NCBI GenBank assembly: GCA_019278155.1
Contig: JADMLC010000009.1
Location: 62,001-126,000 of the forward strand
DNA length: 64,000 nucleotides
Direction of reading: 5' to 3'
Source: Candidatus Kinetoplastidibacterium crithidiae
Lineage (GTDB): Bacteria; Pseudomonadota; Gammaproteobacteria; Burkholderiales; Burkholderiaceae_B
Both the position numbers and the translations under genes were made by a program. Below are positions 52,987 to 62,313 of the stretch, piece by piece. Each line of letters starts with the position of its first letter. Position 1 is the first letter of the stretch. The notes beneath the pieces are model-generated. The model saw only the letters and a program-made list of their open reading frames with translations, was not told the DNA's origin and made no database searches.

Positions 52987-53619
52987 CTATGATGGTTTTT
53001 TTTCCCATCCTTTTGTTGTTAGAATGGCATCTAATGTCATATCATGGGAAGCTGCCTTATAAGATATATCTGTGATTAAACCACATTCCCAAGATATTCC
53101 GATAGAAATAAATTTGTGTCCATTTTTCATTAAGCTTGATAATGTTCTGTCATAATAACCTTTTCCATATCCTATCCTATCTCCATTTTTGGTGAAACCC
53201 AATGTTGGTATCAGTATTATATTTGGTACTAAGTATTGGTTTGATATTGGTTCTAGAATATTAAATTTTCCTGTTTTCATAACTGTTTCAGTTGTCCATA
53301 GTTTAAATGAAAGAGGATGATTTATTTTTTCTATTGTAGGTAAACAAATATTTAATTTTTGATTTGAGGAACATATATATAAAAAATCTATAAGGCGAGG
53401 TTCGTATTTTAATGGCCAGAATCCGGCAAGATTTATTTTATCAGCAGGTTTTTTTAAGTTTGTATTATTAGTTATTGATAATACCCATTTCAATAGTGAT
53501 GATTCTATTTTTTTGCTTCCGATATGCATTTCATCTTTTGATAACTTAGATCTTTTTTGTTTCAAATCAGATCTTATTGTTTCAGAAATATTACTATGTT
53601 TATTTTCTAATGTTATCAT
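52987..53619 (-). CDS. ygfA: 5-formyltetrahydrofolate cyclo-ligase
   Basis: FWPLKYEP, PTLGFTKNGDRIGYGKGYYDRTL. Confidence 0.9.
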   Translation of the reverse strand: MITLENKHSNISETIRSDLKQKRSKLSKDEMHIGSKKIESSLLKWVLSITNNTNLKKPADKINLAGFWPLKYEPRLIDFLYICSSNQKLNICLPTIEKINHPLSFKLWTTETVMKTGKFNILEPISNQYLVPNIILIPTLGFTKNGDRIGYGKGYYDRTLSSLMKNGHKFISIGISWECGLITDISYKAASHDMTLDAILTTKGWEKKPS

Positions 53620-53702
53620 TCTAAATTCCTAATGTTATTTTTAGTTTATAAGTTTTTGTCTACATAAATTTAAATGATACAAGATATTAAATTTTAAAAG
53701 AA

Positions 53703-54800
53703 ATGTTTGATATAAGAGAAGATATATTTACAAAAGGTTTGAGATTTTATATTGTTGGTGGTGCTGTGAGAGATAAGATATTGGGTTTGCATCAACAAGG
53801 AGATAAAGATTGGGTAGTAGTTGGGTCTAGTCCAGAAGAAATGGAGAATAGGGGTTTTAAGAAAGTTGGCAAAAATTTTCCTGTTTTTTTGCATCCAATA
53901 ACTAAGGAAGAATATGCTTTGGCTAGAACAGAGCATAAGGTTGCCATTGGACATAAAGGTTTTGAATTTAACGTTGATTCTTACATTACTCTTGAGGATG
54001 ATTTATTTAGAAGGGATCTTACTATAAATGCTATAGCCTATGACTGTATAAATAGGGAAATTATTGATCCTTTTAACGGTCTTAGAGACATTAGATTTGG
54101 TATTTTGCGTCATGTAAGCTCATCTTTTAGAGAAGATCCGCTTAGACTCATTAGATTGGCTCGTTTTAGTGCAAAATTTAATAAATTTAGTATTTATAAA
54201 GATACAATAGATTTTTGTAAAATAATGACAAAAAATGGAGAGTTAGCTTCTTTGAGTAAAGAACGAGTTTGGAAAGAAGTCTCGAAAGGACTTATGATGA
54301 AAAATCCTATAAATATGTTTAATTTTTTAAAGAAAGTAGAAGCATTAGATATAGTTATGCCTGAACTAGTTTTGTCTAATCGTGTAAATAATTTTTTAAA
54401 AAGTATTTCTGATGAAATAAATTTATATACAAGATATGCTTTTTTATGCATAGATACAGTAGATAGATCTTTATTAAGTAAACGTTTAGGTGTTCAATCT
54501 ATGTGTAGAAATTATGCAGAATTATTGCCGTTTATTTTAGAAATATTAGATTGCAATAAGTCTTTAGGTGAGAAATTCTTAATTTTAGAAAAATGTGATG
54601 CATTTAGAAGATATGGTCGTTTTATAGAGCTATTAAAATCTTGTGAATGTATATTAAAGATTAATGTGCAGGATATTTTGTTCAGATTAGAGAATGTCTT
54701 AAATATTAATTTAGGAAATTATTTGATTGAAACAGATCCAAGAAAACGAAAAGAATTAGTTAGGCAAGCGAGATTATTAGCTTTTCAGAGTGAAGATTAA
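53703..54800 (+). CDS. cca: CCA-adding tRNA nucleotidyltransferase
   Basis: FYIVGGAVRDKILGL, DKDWVVVGSSPEEM, RRDLTINAIAYD, RFSAKF. Confidence 0.92.
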   Translation: MFDIREDIFTKGLRFYIVGGAVRDKILGLHQQGDKDWVVVGSSPEEMENRGFKKVGKNFPVFLHPITKEEYALARTEHKVAIGHKGFEFNVDSYITLEDDLFRRDLTINAIAYDCINREIIDPFNGLRDIRFGILRHVSSSFREDPLRLIRLARFSAKFNKFSIYKDTIDFCKIMTKNGELASLSKERVWKEVSKGLMMKNPINMFNFLKKVEALDIVMPELVLSNRVNNFLKSISDEINLYTRYAFLCIDTVDRSLLSKRLGVQSMCRNYAELLPFILEILDCNKSLGEKFLILEKCDAFRRYGRFIELLKSCECILKINVQDILFRLENVLNINLGNYLIETDPRKRKELVRQARLLAFQSED

Positions 54801-55988
54801 TTTTTCTGATCGATCCTTGTTTACAAATCCAATTAATTTTTCATCTTCTTTCCAGTTTATCCCTATAGCTAACACTTTGAATAATTCCCCCATTTCATTT
54901 TCTGATAATAATTTTTGAGCTGGACCTAGTATTTCAATTTGTTTTCTGGTAGAAGAGATATCCATTTGTTCTATTATTTTTAGTATGTTGCAGTTTAGTA
55001 GAAATCTGGCTAAAGAAGTATATCCTAGAATTTGAGACTTTTCTTTTAAAGCTATTGCTGCTAATGCTGTAAAGTTAACATGGGTTGTTATATCTTGTAT
55101 ACCTGGAGCAACAAATGGGTCCGAGTAAGCCATATGATGCAAATGGCACATCAAGGTTCCTGTATATCTTTGTGGGTGATATAATTCTTCTTGTGGGAAA
55201 CCATAATCTATTATAAATAATACGCCATTCGTAATATTTTTTATAATGTTACTGAGCCAGTTTTCTCCCATTAGGTTTATTTCTGATGCATATCCTGGTA
55301 ACGGTTCCATTCTTCTAGATACAATACTTGCCAGCTGATCATTAGCAGGTTTACTAATCCAAATAAACTCTTCTTTGTTGTTTATTCCAATATATTTTTC
55401 TAATAGACAACAATGATCATTCCATTGAAACAGTTTTACTGGCATGGCGTCTATAAGCTCATTTGCTATTACACAGCCATTGAAGTCATATGGCATGGTT
55501 TTAAGCCATTTCACACGTTTTATAAAGGGTTCTAGAGTTCTTTTTTGTAACAATGTAAGATTATTAGATATTTCTATAATCTCATATTCTACTTCTATTC
55601 CCATATTATCTAATTCTGTTATTAGATCAAAAGATAATTTACCTGTGCCAGCTCCAAATTCAAGAATTTTATTTGTATTGGCTTTTTTTAGAACTTCAGC
55701 TATTTGTATGGATAACGTTTTTGCGAATATGGATGTTAATTCAGGTGCTGTGATGAAATCTCCTGGTGGGTATTTCATTGGTACTTGATTAGAACTAAAA
55801 ATTTTATTTTTGGATGAATAGTAACCTAGATTAGGTGCATACAATGCTTTATCCATCCATGATTCAAAAGATATCATACAATCTTTGGATTGTTTTATTT
55901 GTTCAACTAAATATGACTTCATTAGATGAAGGTGATGTTTTGAGTATTCATCTAATGAGTCTAACAAAGCAGAAATTGTATTTTGCAT
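54777..55988 (-). CDS. SAM-dependent methyltransferase, DUF185/MidA (NDUFAF7-like) family
   Basis: GDFITAPELTSIFAKTLS, LEFGAGTGKLSFD, IANELIDAMPVKLFQW, IDYGFPQEELYHPQRYTGTLMCHLHH. Confidence 0.9.
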   Translation of the reverse strand: MQNTISALLDSLDEYSKHHLHLMKSYLVEQIKQSKDCMISFESWMDKALYAPNLGYYSSKNKIFSSNQVPMKYPPGDFITAPELTSIFAKTLSIQIAEVLKKANTNKILEFGAGTGKLSFDLITELDNMGIEVEYEIIEISNNLTLLQKRTLEPFIKRVKWLKTMPYDFNGCVIANELIDAMPVKLFQWNDHCCLLEKYIGINNKEEFIWISKPANDQLASIVSRRMEPLPGYASEINLMGENWLSNIIKNITNGVLFIIDYGFPQEELYHPQRYTGTLMCHLHHMAYSDPFVAPGIQDITTHVNFTALAAIALKEKSQILGYTSLARFLLNCNILKIIEQMDISSTRKQIEILGPAQKLLSENEMGELFKVLAIGINWKEDEKLIGFVNKDRSEKLIFTLKS

Positions 55989-56013
55989 TAATAAGAGTCT
56001 ATTTTATAGAAGA

Positions 56014-57414
56014 TTATATATTATTTGAATGCTCTCTATATGGTGCAAATCCTTTGTTTCGTATAACTTTAGAGGAGGTAGATGTTTTTTTTATAAAGTT
56101 TATGCTGCTTCTCTTTTTATTATCATTATTCTTAGAATAAGATGGTCTTTCTTCTCTAGATTTGTCATTAAATAATGGTTTAGCGATTTTATTATTATAT
56201 GTTCTAGTTTTTTTATTGCTATCAAATTTATAACCATAATTCCTAGGTTTATTTTCCTTGGTATTTTTCTTAAAGGTATTTACAGGTTCTAAGCCAACTA
56301 TTACTTCTATATTAATATTTTTGCCAATATAGTTTTCTATTTTGCGAATTTTATGTTTTTCTGCATGAGTGGCAAGAGTTAGAGCTTCCCCGTTGCGGCC
56401 AGCTCTACCTGTTCTGCCTATGCGATGAACATAATCTTCTGCTTGCATTGGCAAGTCAAAATTAATAGCATGGCTAATGCCTTGGATATCTATTCCTCTG
56501 GCAGCTACATCAGTAGCTATTAATATTTGTAATTGTTTTTTTTGTAACTGTGATAGAGTTTTTGTTCTTTGTCTTTGATTCATATCACCATGAAGTGCAG
56601 CAACAGCAAATCCATTATCAGACAAATGATTAGATAAATCGTCAGCTCCTCTCTTTGTTGAGGTGAAAACTATTGCTTGGTCAAGATTTTCCTTGCTTAG
56701 TAAATGCTGGAGAATTTTTATTTTATGCTTATAATCATCTACATAAATTAATTTTTGTTCAATATTATTATGACTTTGTTTATTGTTATTTAGGCTAATT
56801 CTCTCTGGATTATTCATCATTTGTTTAGCCAGATTCATAATACTATTATCTATTGTTGCAGAGAATAGCATTGTTTGTTTTTCTTGAGGTAATTCAGCAA
56901 CTATCGTCTGTATATCATCTATAAATCCCATATCCAACATTCTATCAGCTTCATCTAAAACTAAAGTATGAACATTTTTCAAATTTACTCTTCCAGATTG
57001 CATTTGATCAATCAATCTACCAGGAGTAGCTACTAGAATATCAATTCTTTTGGATAGAGCTTTGATTTGTGCTTTATATGGCATGCCACCAACTATTGTA
57101 GCAACTCGCAACCAAGGAAGATTACTTCCATAAACAGAGGCTGCCTTAGTAATTTGCATAGCCAATTCTCTTGTTGGAGTTAATACTAGTACTTGTATTG
57201 ATGTGTTCTGAGCTTTTTTTTCTGATAGGTGTTGTAAGATTGGCAACATAAAAGCAGCAGTTTTGCCACTGCCAGTCTGAGCTGAAACAACCAGATCTTG
57301 TTTCAGTATGGCTTTAGGAATAGTTGCTTGTTGTACTGGTGTAGGTGATTCAAATCCTGTGGCTTTGATTGCATTTAATATATTTGCGTTTATACCAAGA
57401 TTTTCAAAAGACAT
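56014..57414 (-). CDS. rhlE: DEAD-box ATP-dependent RNA helicase
   Basis: AQTGSGKTAAFMLPIL, PTRELA, LDEADRMLDMGF, FSATI, HRIGRTGRAG. Confidence 0.93.
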   Translation of the reverse strand: MSFENLGINANILNAIKATGFESPTPVQQATIPKAILKQDLVVSAQTGSGKTAAFMLPILQHLSEKKAQNTSIQVLVLTPTRELAMQITKAASVYGSNLPWLRVATIVGGMPYKAQIKALSKRIDILVATPGRLIDQMQSGRVNLKNVHTLVLDEADRMLDMGFIDDIQTIVAELPQEKQTMLFSATIDNSIMNLAKQMMNNPERISLNNNKQSHNNIEQKLIYVDDYKHKIKILQHLLSKENLDQAIVFTSTKRGADDLSNHLSDNGFAVAALHGDMNQRQRTKTLSQLQKKQLQILIATDVAARGIDIQGISHAINFDLPMQAEDYVHRIGRTGRAGRNGEALTLATHAEKHKIRKIENYIGKNINIEVIVGLEPVNTFKKNTKENKPRNYGYKFDSNKKTRTYNNKIAKPLFNDKSREERPSYSKNNDNKKRSSINFIKKTSTSSKVIRNKGFAPYREHSNNI

Positions 57415-57443
57415 TTATTTTCCTTGCTAATACATAGTTACAT

Positions 57444-57476
57444 CAATAAATAGTTTTGTTTAAAAACTATTTATTG
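57444..57476. promoter_or_regulatory. 14-bp perfect hairpin in the predicted rhlE 5' leader
   Basis: CAATAAATAGTTTT-GTTTA-AAAACTATTTATTG; ends 29 nt upstream of rhlE ATG; no adjacent T-run on either strand. Confidence 0.6.
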
Positions 57477-57501
57477 ACAGTTGAAAGGGTAACAATATCG
57501 T

Positions 57502-57645
57502 GTGCCGACCCATCAACCGTTCGTTACGGTGTATTTTATAACTTACAAGGCTAAAGGAGGTCAGATAATCGATGATAATATTCAAGCAAATAGCTTAGAT
57601 ATTATATTATTTCAGAGCTACCGAATGATGATTTCCAAAAAATAA
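57502..57645 (+). pseudogene. Possible relic ORF (PTHQPFVTVYFITYKAKGGQIIDDNIQANSLDIILFQSYRMMISKK*), weakly FKBP N-terminus-like
   Basis: GTG-initiated 47-codon ORF in an otherwise gene-free spacer; resemblance is visual only. Confidence 0.2.
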
Positions 57646-57710
57646 TTGGATGCCATCTTTAATTCAAGTTAGTCTATCATGAGAATTCTGTAAAAGCAAA
57701 CAGTAATATT

Positions 57711-58436
57711 TCATTTTTTAGGTATTAACCACTTGATTGGTTTTTTTTTCTGTGAAATTAACCATTCATTTGTTTTTATGAAATGATTACAGCCTATAAA
57801 AGGCAATGGTTTTCTATAAGCGGATAATGGAGATGGGTGATTAGATTTTAATATTAGATGTATTTTATTTGTAATGAGTTTTGTTTTTTTTTGTGCAGCT
57901 AAGCCCCATAATAAAAATGCTTTTGGTGAGTTATTGTTTGAGACAAATTTTATTATTGCATCTGTTATTAATTCCCATCCTTGATTAGCATGAGACATTG
58001 GTTTGCCATGTTCCACTGTTAAAATAGTATTTAATAAGAAAACTCCTTGCGTTGCCCAGAAGGATAGGTCTTTTGCTGTTTCTAAATTAATATTATTATA
58101 TTCTTGTTTTAGTTCTTTATTTATATTCATAAGACTAGGAGGAATTTTGCAATTAGATGGAACAGAAAAAGCTAATCCATCAGCTTGTCCTTCATTATGA
58201 TAAGGATCTTGTCCTAATATAACTACCTTAATTTTTGATAAATCTTTTATATTAAATAGTGATCTAAAAGGATTTGCTGGATATATTAGAGCGCCATTGT
58301 TTATTTCAGATTCAATATAATTGAAAATTTCTTTGAGGTTTTGTTCAAGATTATTTTGTAAAAAACAATTTTTCCAGATTTTATTTAAGTTATTAAAATC
58401 TTTAAATAGTGTTTTTGTAATTAGTTTATTACTCAT
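57711..58436 (-). CDS. ung: Uracil-DNA glycosylase
   Basis: VVILGQDPYHNEGQADGLAFSVP, WATQGVFLLNTILTVEHGKPMSHAN, NHPSPLSAYR. Confidence 0.96.
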   Translation of the reverse strand: MSNKLITKTLFKDFNNLNKIWKNCFLQNNLEQNLKEIFNYIESEINNGALIYPANPFRSLFNIKDLSKIKVVILGQDPYHNEGQADGLAFSVPSNCKIPPSLMNINKELKQEYNNINLETAKDLSFWATQGVFLLNTILTVEHGKPMSHANQGWELITDAIIKFVSNNNSPKAFLLWGLAAQKKTKLITNKIHLILKSNHPSPLSAYRKPLPFIGCNHFIKTNEWLISQKKKPIKWLIPKK

Positions 58437-58483
58437 AAATTAACGATGATTAAAATATTCAAAACACTATATATAACAAATTA

Positions 58484-59119
58484 TTAACTCATATATTGTC
58501 TGAGTAAAAGAATAGCCATCGCTATCATGATAATGGCAATAGTACCATCTAATATTCTCCAAGCTTTTGGTTTAGAGAATATAGGAGCACATAATCTTGC
58601 TCCTAATCCTAAAAGATTAAGCCACAATATGCTAGCAGTTAAAGAACCAAAAGCATAGGCCATACTAGCATTTTCGTATACATTGGCCAATGATCCAATT
58701 AAGATCATATCTAGCCAAAAATGTGGATTTAACAAACTAAATCCTAAAGTTGTTAGAATTACAGATTGTTTTGAATATATTATATAATTTGTAGATTCTA
58801 TATTAGAAGAGTTTTTAAATGCTTTTTTTGCAGACTTCCATGAATAACATGATAAAAAAATTATTCCTAGTATAAGTATGAAATCTTTAAACCAAGGAGC
58901 TAGTAATATTAGTTCTTTTAATCCTATTACACTAGCAAAAATGAAAATAGCATCTGTTAGACAACAAACTATTATAATTGTCATTATATGAGAACGCATT
59001 AATCCTTGGCGAATTATAAAAGCACTCTGAGCTCCTACTACTGCGAACAATCCTAGTCCGGTTAAAAGTCCATTAAACCAAGCTTGGAAAGTAATAGATG
59101 AGAAAAATGAAGTTAGCAT
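58484..59119 (-). CDS. argO: LysE/ArgO family amino acid exporter
   Basis: FFNGLLTGLGLF-like GLLTGLGLFAVVGAQSAFIIRQGL, NPHFWLDMILIGS, multi-TM. Confidence 0.88.
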   Translation of the reverse strand: MLTSFFSSITFQAWFNGLLTGLGLFAVVGAQSAFIIRQGLMRSHIMTIIIVCCLTDAIFIFASVIGLKELILLAPWFKDFILILGIIFLSCYSWKSAKKAFKNSSNIESTNYIIYSKQSVILTTLGFSLLNPHFWLDMILIGSLANVYENASMAYAFGSLTASILWLNLLGLGARLCAPIFSKPKAWRILDGTIAIIMIAMAILLLRQYMS

Positions 59120-59158
59120 TTTAAAACTTCAAAAAATATTATTAACGTATTATCAAGC

Positions 59159-59178
59159 AATAAGATCTAATAAGATCT
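59159..59178. repeat. Perfect 10-bp tandem duplication AATAAGATCT x2
   Basis: Read directly from sequence. Confidence 0.9.
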
Positions 59179-59279
59179 ATGCTACATAATAAAGGCTTGT
59201 TATTACAATAGTTTTGTAAACATTAAGTTGTACATCTTCTAGATGATGAAAATATATCATGTAATTTTTAATATAACAA

Positions 59280-60092
59280 TTAAATTTGAGTTTCGTAGTC
59301 TATTGTCAATGGTGCGTGATCACTGAACCTTGTTTCCATATAAACTTCAGATGAGATTGCAAGATTTGCTAAAGAACTGTTTGCAATTTGATAGTCTATT
59401 CTCCATCCAACATTTCTTTCCCATGATTTTGCTCTGTTGCTCCACCAAGTATATTGTTCTTGATGTGGATGTAGTTTTCTAAAAACGTCTACTAAATTGT
59501 AAGTCTTCAAAATTTTTGAGAACCAATTTCTTTCTTCAGGAAGAAACCCAGGTTTATTTGTGTTATTTTTCCAGTTTTTTATATCTATTTGTGTATGTGC
59601 TATATTCCAATCGCCACATATAACAAAATTGCGTTTAGATAGCATAGCTTCATAGTAAATTTTCGATAAATATAATTCAAACTTTTGTAAAAAGATTAAT
59701 TTTGCTGTTTGTCTGTCATTATTTGAACCAGATGGGAAATACACATTTATGATTGAAATTGTTTTCCAGTCCATTCTTATGATTCTGCCTTCTGAATCAA
59801 TATCGTCATCTCCTAATCCTTTAGTTATTTTAATGGGTGGTTCTTTTGTATATATGCCTACGCCACTATAACCGTTTTTTTGTGCTGGATAAAAAAAACC
59901 TTTGAATCCTAATGGGTTCAGAAATTCATCCTTGATGTTATGATTAGCAATCCTAATTTCCTGCAAACAAACGATATCAGGTTTTTTATTATATAGCCAA
60001 TCTAGGAAATTTTTTTTGATTGCAGATCTTATTCCATTGACATTTATAGAAGTTATTCTTAACACAATTTGGTTTCCAGTTAGAATTAACAT
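59280..60092 (-). CDS. xthA: Exodeoxyribonuclease III (likely GTG start at 60065)
   Basis: ITSINVNGIRSA, DIVCLQEIRI, GDWNIAH, WRIDYQIAN, SDHAPL. Confidence 0.94.
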   Translation of the reverse strand: MLILTGNQIVLRITSINVNGIRSAIKKNFLDWLYNKKPDIVCLQEIRIANHNIKDEFLNPLGFKGFFYPAQKNGYSGVGIYTKEPPIKITKGLGDDDIDSEGRIIRMDWKTISIINVYFPSGSNNDRQTAKLIFLQKFELYLSKIYYEAMLSKRNFVICGDWNIAHTQIDIKNWKNNTNKPGFLPEERNWFSKILKTYNLVDVFRKLHPHQEQYTWWSNRAKSWERNVGWRIDYQIANSSLANLAISSEVYMETRFSDHAPLTIDYETQI

Positions 60093-60166
60093 AATGATAA
60101 TATGTCTGTATATTATTACAATGTTGATAGTTCAGGAATTTTTTATTTAATATAAAAGAGGTTTAT

Positions 60167-60845
60167 ATGGTTATTGATGAGGATGAGGCTTTAGATTTTG
60201 TCAAATTTGCACTAGACATTGGAGCTTTAAAATTTGGAGATTTTAAGACTAAATCTGATAGAATAAGTCCTTATTTTTTTAATATAGGTTTATTTAATAA
60301 TGGAAAATCTATATCAAAATTAGCAGGGTTTTACGCGAATATTTTGAAAAAAATCAAGTATACAATTTGATATGCTATTTGGTCCTGCTTATAAGGGTAT
60401 ACCTTTGGTTATATCAACATCTATTATTTTAAGTGGTAGTTATATACGTGAAGGAGTTCCATTCGCTTTTAATCGTAAGGAGGCTAAGAATCATGGGGAA
60501 AAAGGTATCCTAATAGGAGCTCCAATTAATGGTAAAGTTGTTATTATAGATGATGTAATAACTTCCGGTATTTCTGTGAATGACTCTATAGAGATCATTC
60601 ATGATCAAGGAGCAGAGCCAGTTGCTATAGTAGTAGCTTTAGATAGAATGGAAAAACCTAATCTAATTTCTAGTATGTGTGATACAGCAAATTCTGCTTC
60701 AAATTATATCTCTAGTAAGTATGGGTTGCCAGTTATTAGCATAGCTTCTCTTGAAAATATACTAAGTTTAGTGCAAAAGAATCCAGATTTTGCAGAGTAT
60801 GCCGAAAAAGTATCTAAATATAGATCATCTTATGGCATAGGTTAA
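60167..60845 (+). pseudogene. pyrE: Orotate phosphoribosyltransferase, split by a one-nucleotide frameshift at an A7 tract (60347-60353); may be functional if slippage occurs
   Basis: Fragment 1 (60167-60370) is PyrE N-terminus; fragment 2 (60372-60845) contains MLFGPAYKGIPL, VPFAFNRKEAKNHGEKG, VVIIDDVITSGISV. Removing one A gives ...[18 protein letters not shown]. Confidence 0.92.
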
Positions 60846-60858
60846 CTTTATAACAATT

Positions 60859-62304
60859 TTAATTGATTTTGCAGAGCTGTTGTTGAAGTAGTTCACGTAT
60901 TTGTGAGGGGTTAGCTCTCCCTTTGCTTTCTTTCATAATCTTGCCTATTAGTGAGTTGAAAGCTTTTTCTTTGCCAGATTTATAATCTTCTACTATGTTC
61001 CTATTATTAGTTAAAATAGAGTTTATTATATCAATAATAACACTGTCATCATTAATTTGCTTTAGTCCATTTTTTTCTATAATTTCATCAATATTACTTT
61101 GTTCGTTATTCCATAGTATCTCAAATACGTCTTTTGCATTTTTGTTTGATAATGTACCATTTATTATTTTTTCTATCATGGCAGCTATAGTTTTTGCTTC
61201 TACTGGTATTTCTTCTATAGTTTTATTATGTTTATTCATAAAGGAATTTAGGTCGCCAATCATCCAGTTAGCTACTATTTTTTCACTGCCTTTTGGAAGT
61301 TGAGATAATATTGATTCGAAATAATTAGCTATATTTATATTGCTTGATAACTGCGACGCATCAGATTTGGATAAGTTATATTCTTTCTCAAACCTTGTTC
61401 TTTTAGTTTCAGGTAACTCTGGTAAGCTTTTTCTTGTTGCTTCTATTAATTCTGTTGTTATATATATTACAGGTAAATCAGGATCTGGCATATATCGATA
61501 ATCTATTGCATTTTCTTTATTGCGCATGCTTCTAGTTTCATTTTTATCAGAATCATATAATCTGGTTTCTTGTGTAATAAGTTTATCCTGTTCTAATAAA
61601 TTGATTTGTCTTTTGGATTCAAACAATATTGCTTTTTCTAGAAATTTAAAAGAGTTTATATTTTTTATTTCTGTTCTTGTTCCAAGTTCTTTAGAGTTTT
61701 TCAGTTTTACAGATACATTTGCATCGCAACGAAATGATCCCTCTTGCATGTTACCGTCACATATACCAAGCCATGTTACTAAATTATGCAATGTTTTTGC
61801 GTAAGCAACAGCTTCTTGTGCTGAGCAAATTTCAGGATGTGTTACTATTTCTAATAAAGGCATTCCTGCTCTATTTAAATCAATTCCAGTTGAGAATGAT
61901 TGATGTATTAATTTTCCGGCATCCTCTTCTAAATGAGCTTCTACGAGATTTATTGTTTTTTTTATATTATTTTCATAGAAACAGATTTTTCCACCTTGTA
62001 AAATTGGTTTGTGGAACTGACTTGTTTGATAACCTTTTGGTAAATCTGGATAAAAATAATGTTTTCTATCAAATCTTGAGTCACAAGATATCTTTGCATT
62101 TACTGCTAAGCCAAATTTTATGGCACACTTTATTGCCTCTATATTAGCAACAGGCAAACTACCAGGTAATGCTATATCTATCTCGTTGGTATTCTGATTT
62201 GGTTTTGCGCCAAAAGAACAATAACTACTAGAAAATATTTTTGTTTTTGTTAAGAGTTGCACATGGGTTTCAATCCCTATCGTTGTTTCCCATTTGGAGT
62301 TCAT
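60859..62304 (-). CDS. gatB: Aspartyl/glutamyl-tRNA(Asn/Gln) amidotransferase subunit B
   Basis: WETTIGIETHVQLLTKTKIFSS, DLPKGYQTSQF, RAGMPLLEIVTHPEI, YRYMPDPDLP. Confidence 0.97.
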   Translation of the reverse strand: MNSKWETTIGIETHVQLLTKTKIFSSSYCSFGAKPNQNTNEIDIALPGSLPVANIEAIKCAIKFGLAVNAKISCDSRFDRKHYFYPDLPKGYQTSQFHKPILQGGKICFYENNIKKTINLVEAHLEEDAGKLIHQSFSTGIDLNRAGMPLLEIVTHPEICSAQEAVAYAKTLHNLVTWLGICDGNMQEGSFRCDANVSVKLKNSKELGTRTEIKNINSFKFLEKAILFESKRQINLLEQDKLITQETRLYDSDKNETRSMRNKENAIDYRYMPDPDLPVIYITTELIEATRKSLPELPETKRTRFEKEYNLSKSDASQLSSNINIANYFESILSQLPKGSEKIVANWMIGDLNSFMNKHNKTIEEIPVEAKTIAAMIEKIINGTLSNKNAKDVFEILWNNEQSNIDEIIEKNGLKQINDDSVIIDIINSILTNNRNIVEDYKSGKEKAFNSLIGKIMKESKGRANPSQIRELLQQQLCKIN

Positions 62305-62313
62305 TTGTATATC

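Noticed and set aside
57554-57588. Perfect AAGGAGGT followed by ATG ATA ATA TTC AAG CAA ATA GCT TAG as an 8-aa leader peptide
   Set aside because: No downstream gene in the same orientation to regulate; more likely a chance match inside a relic sequence.
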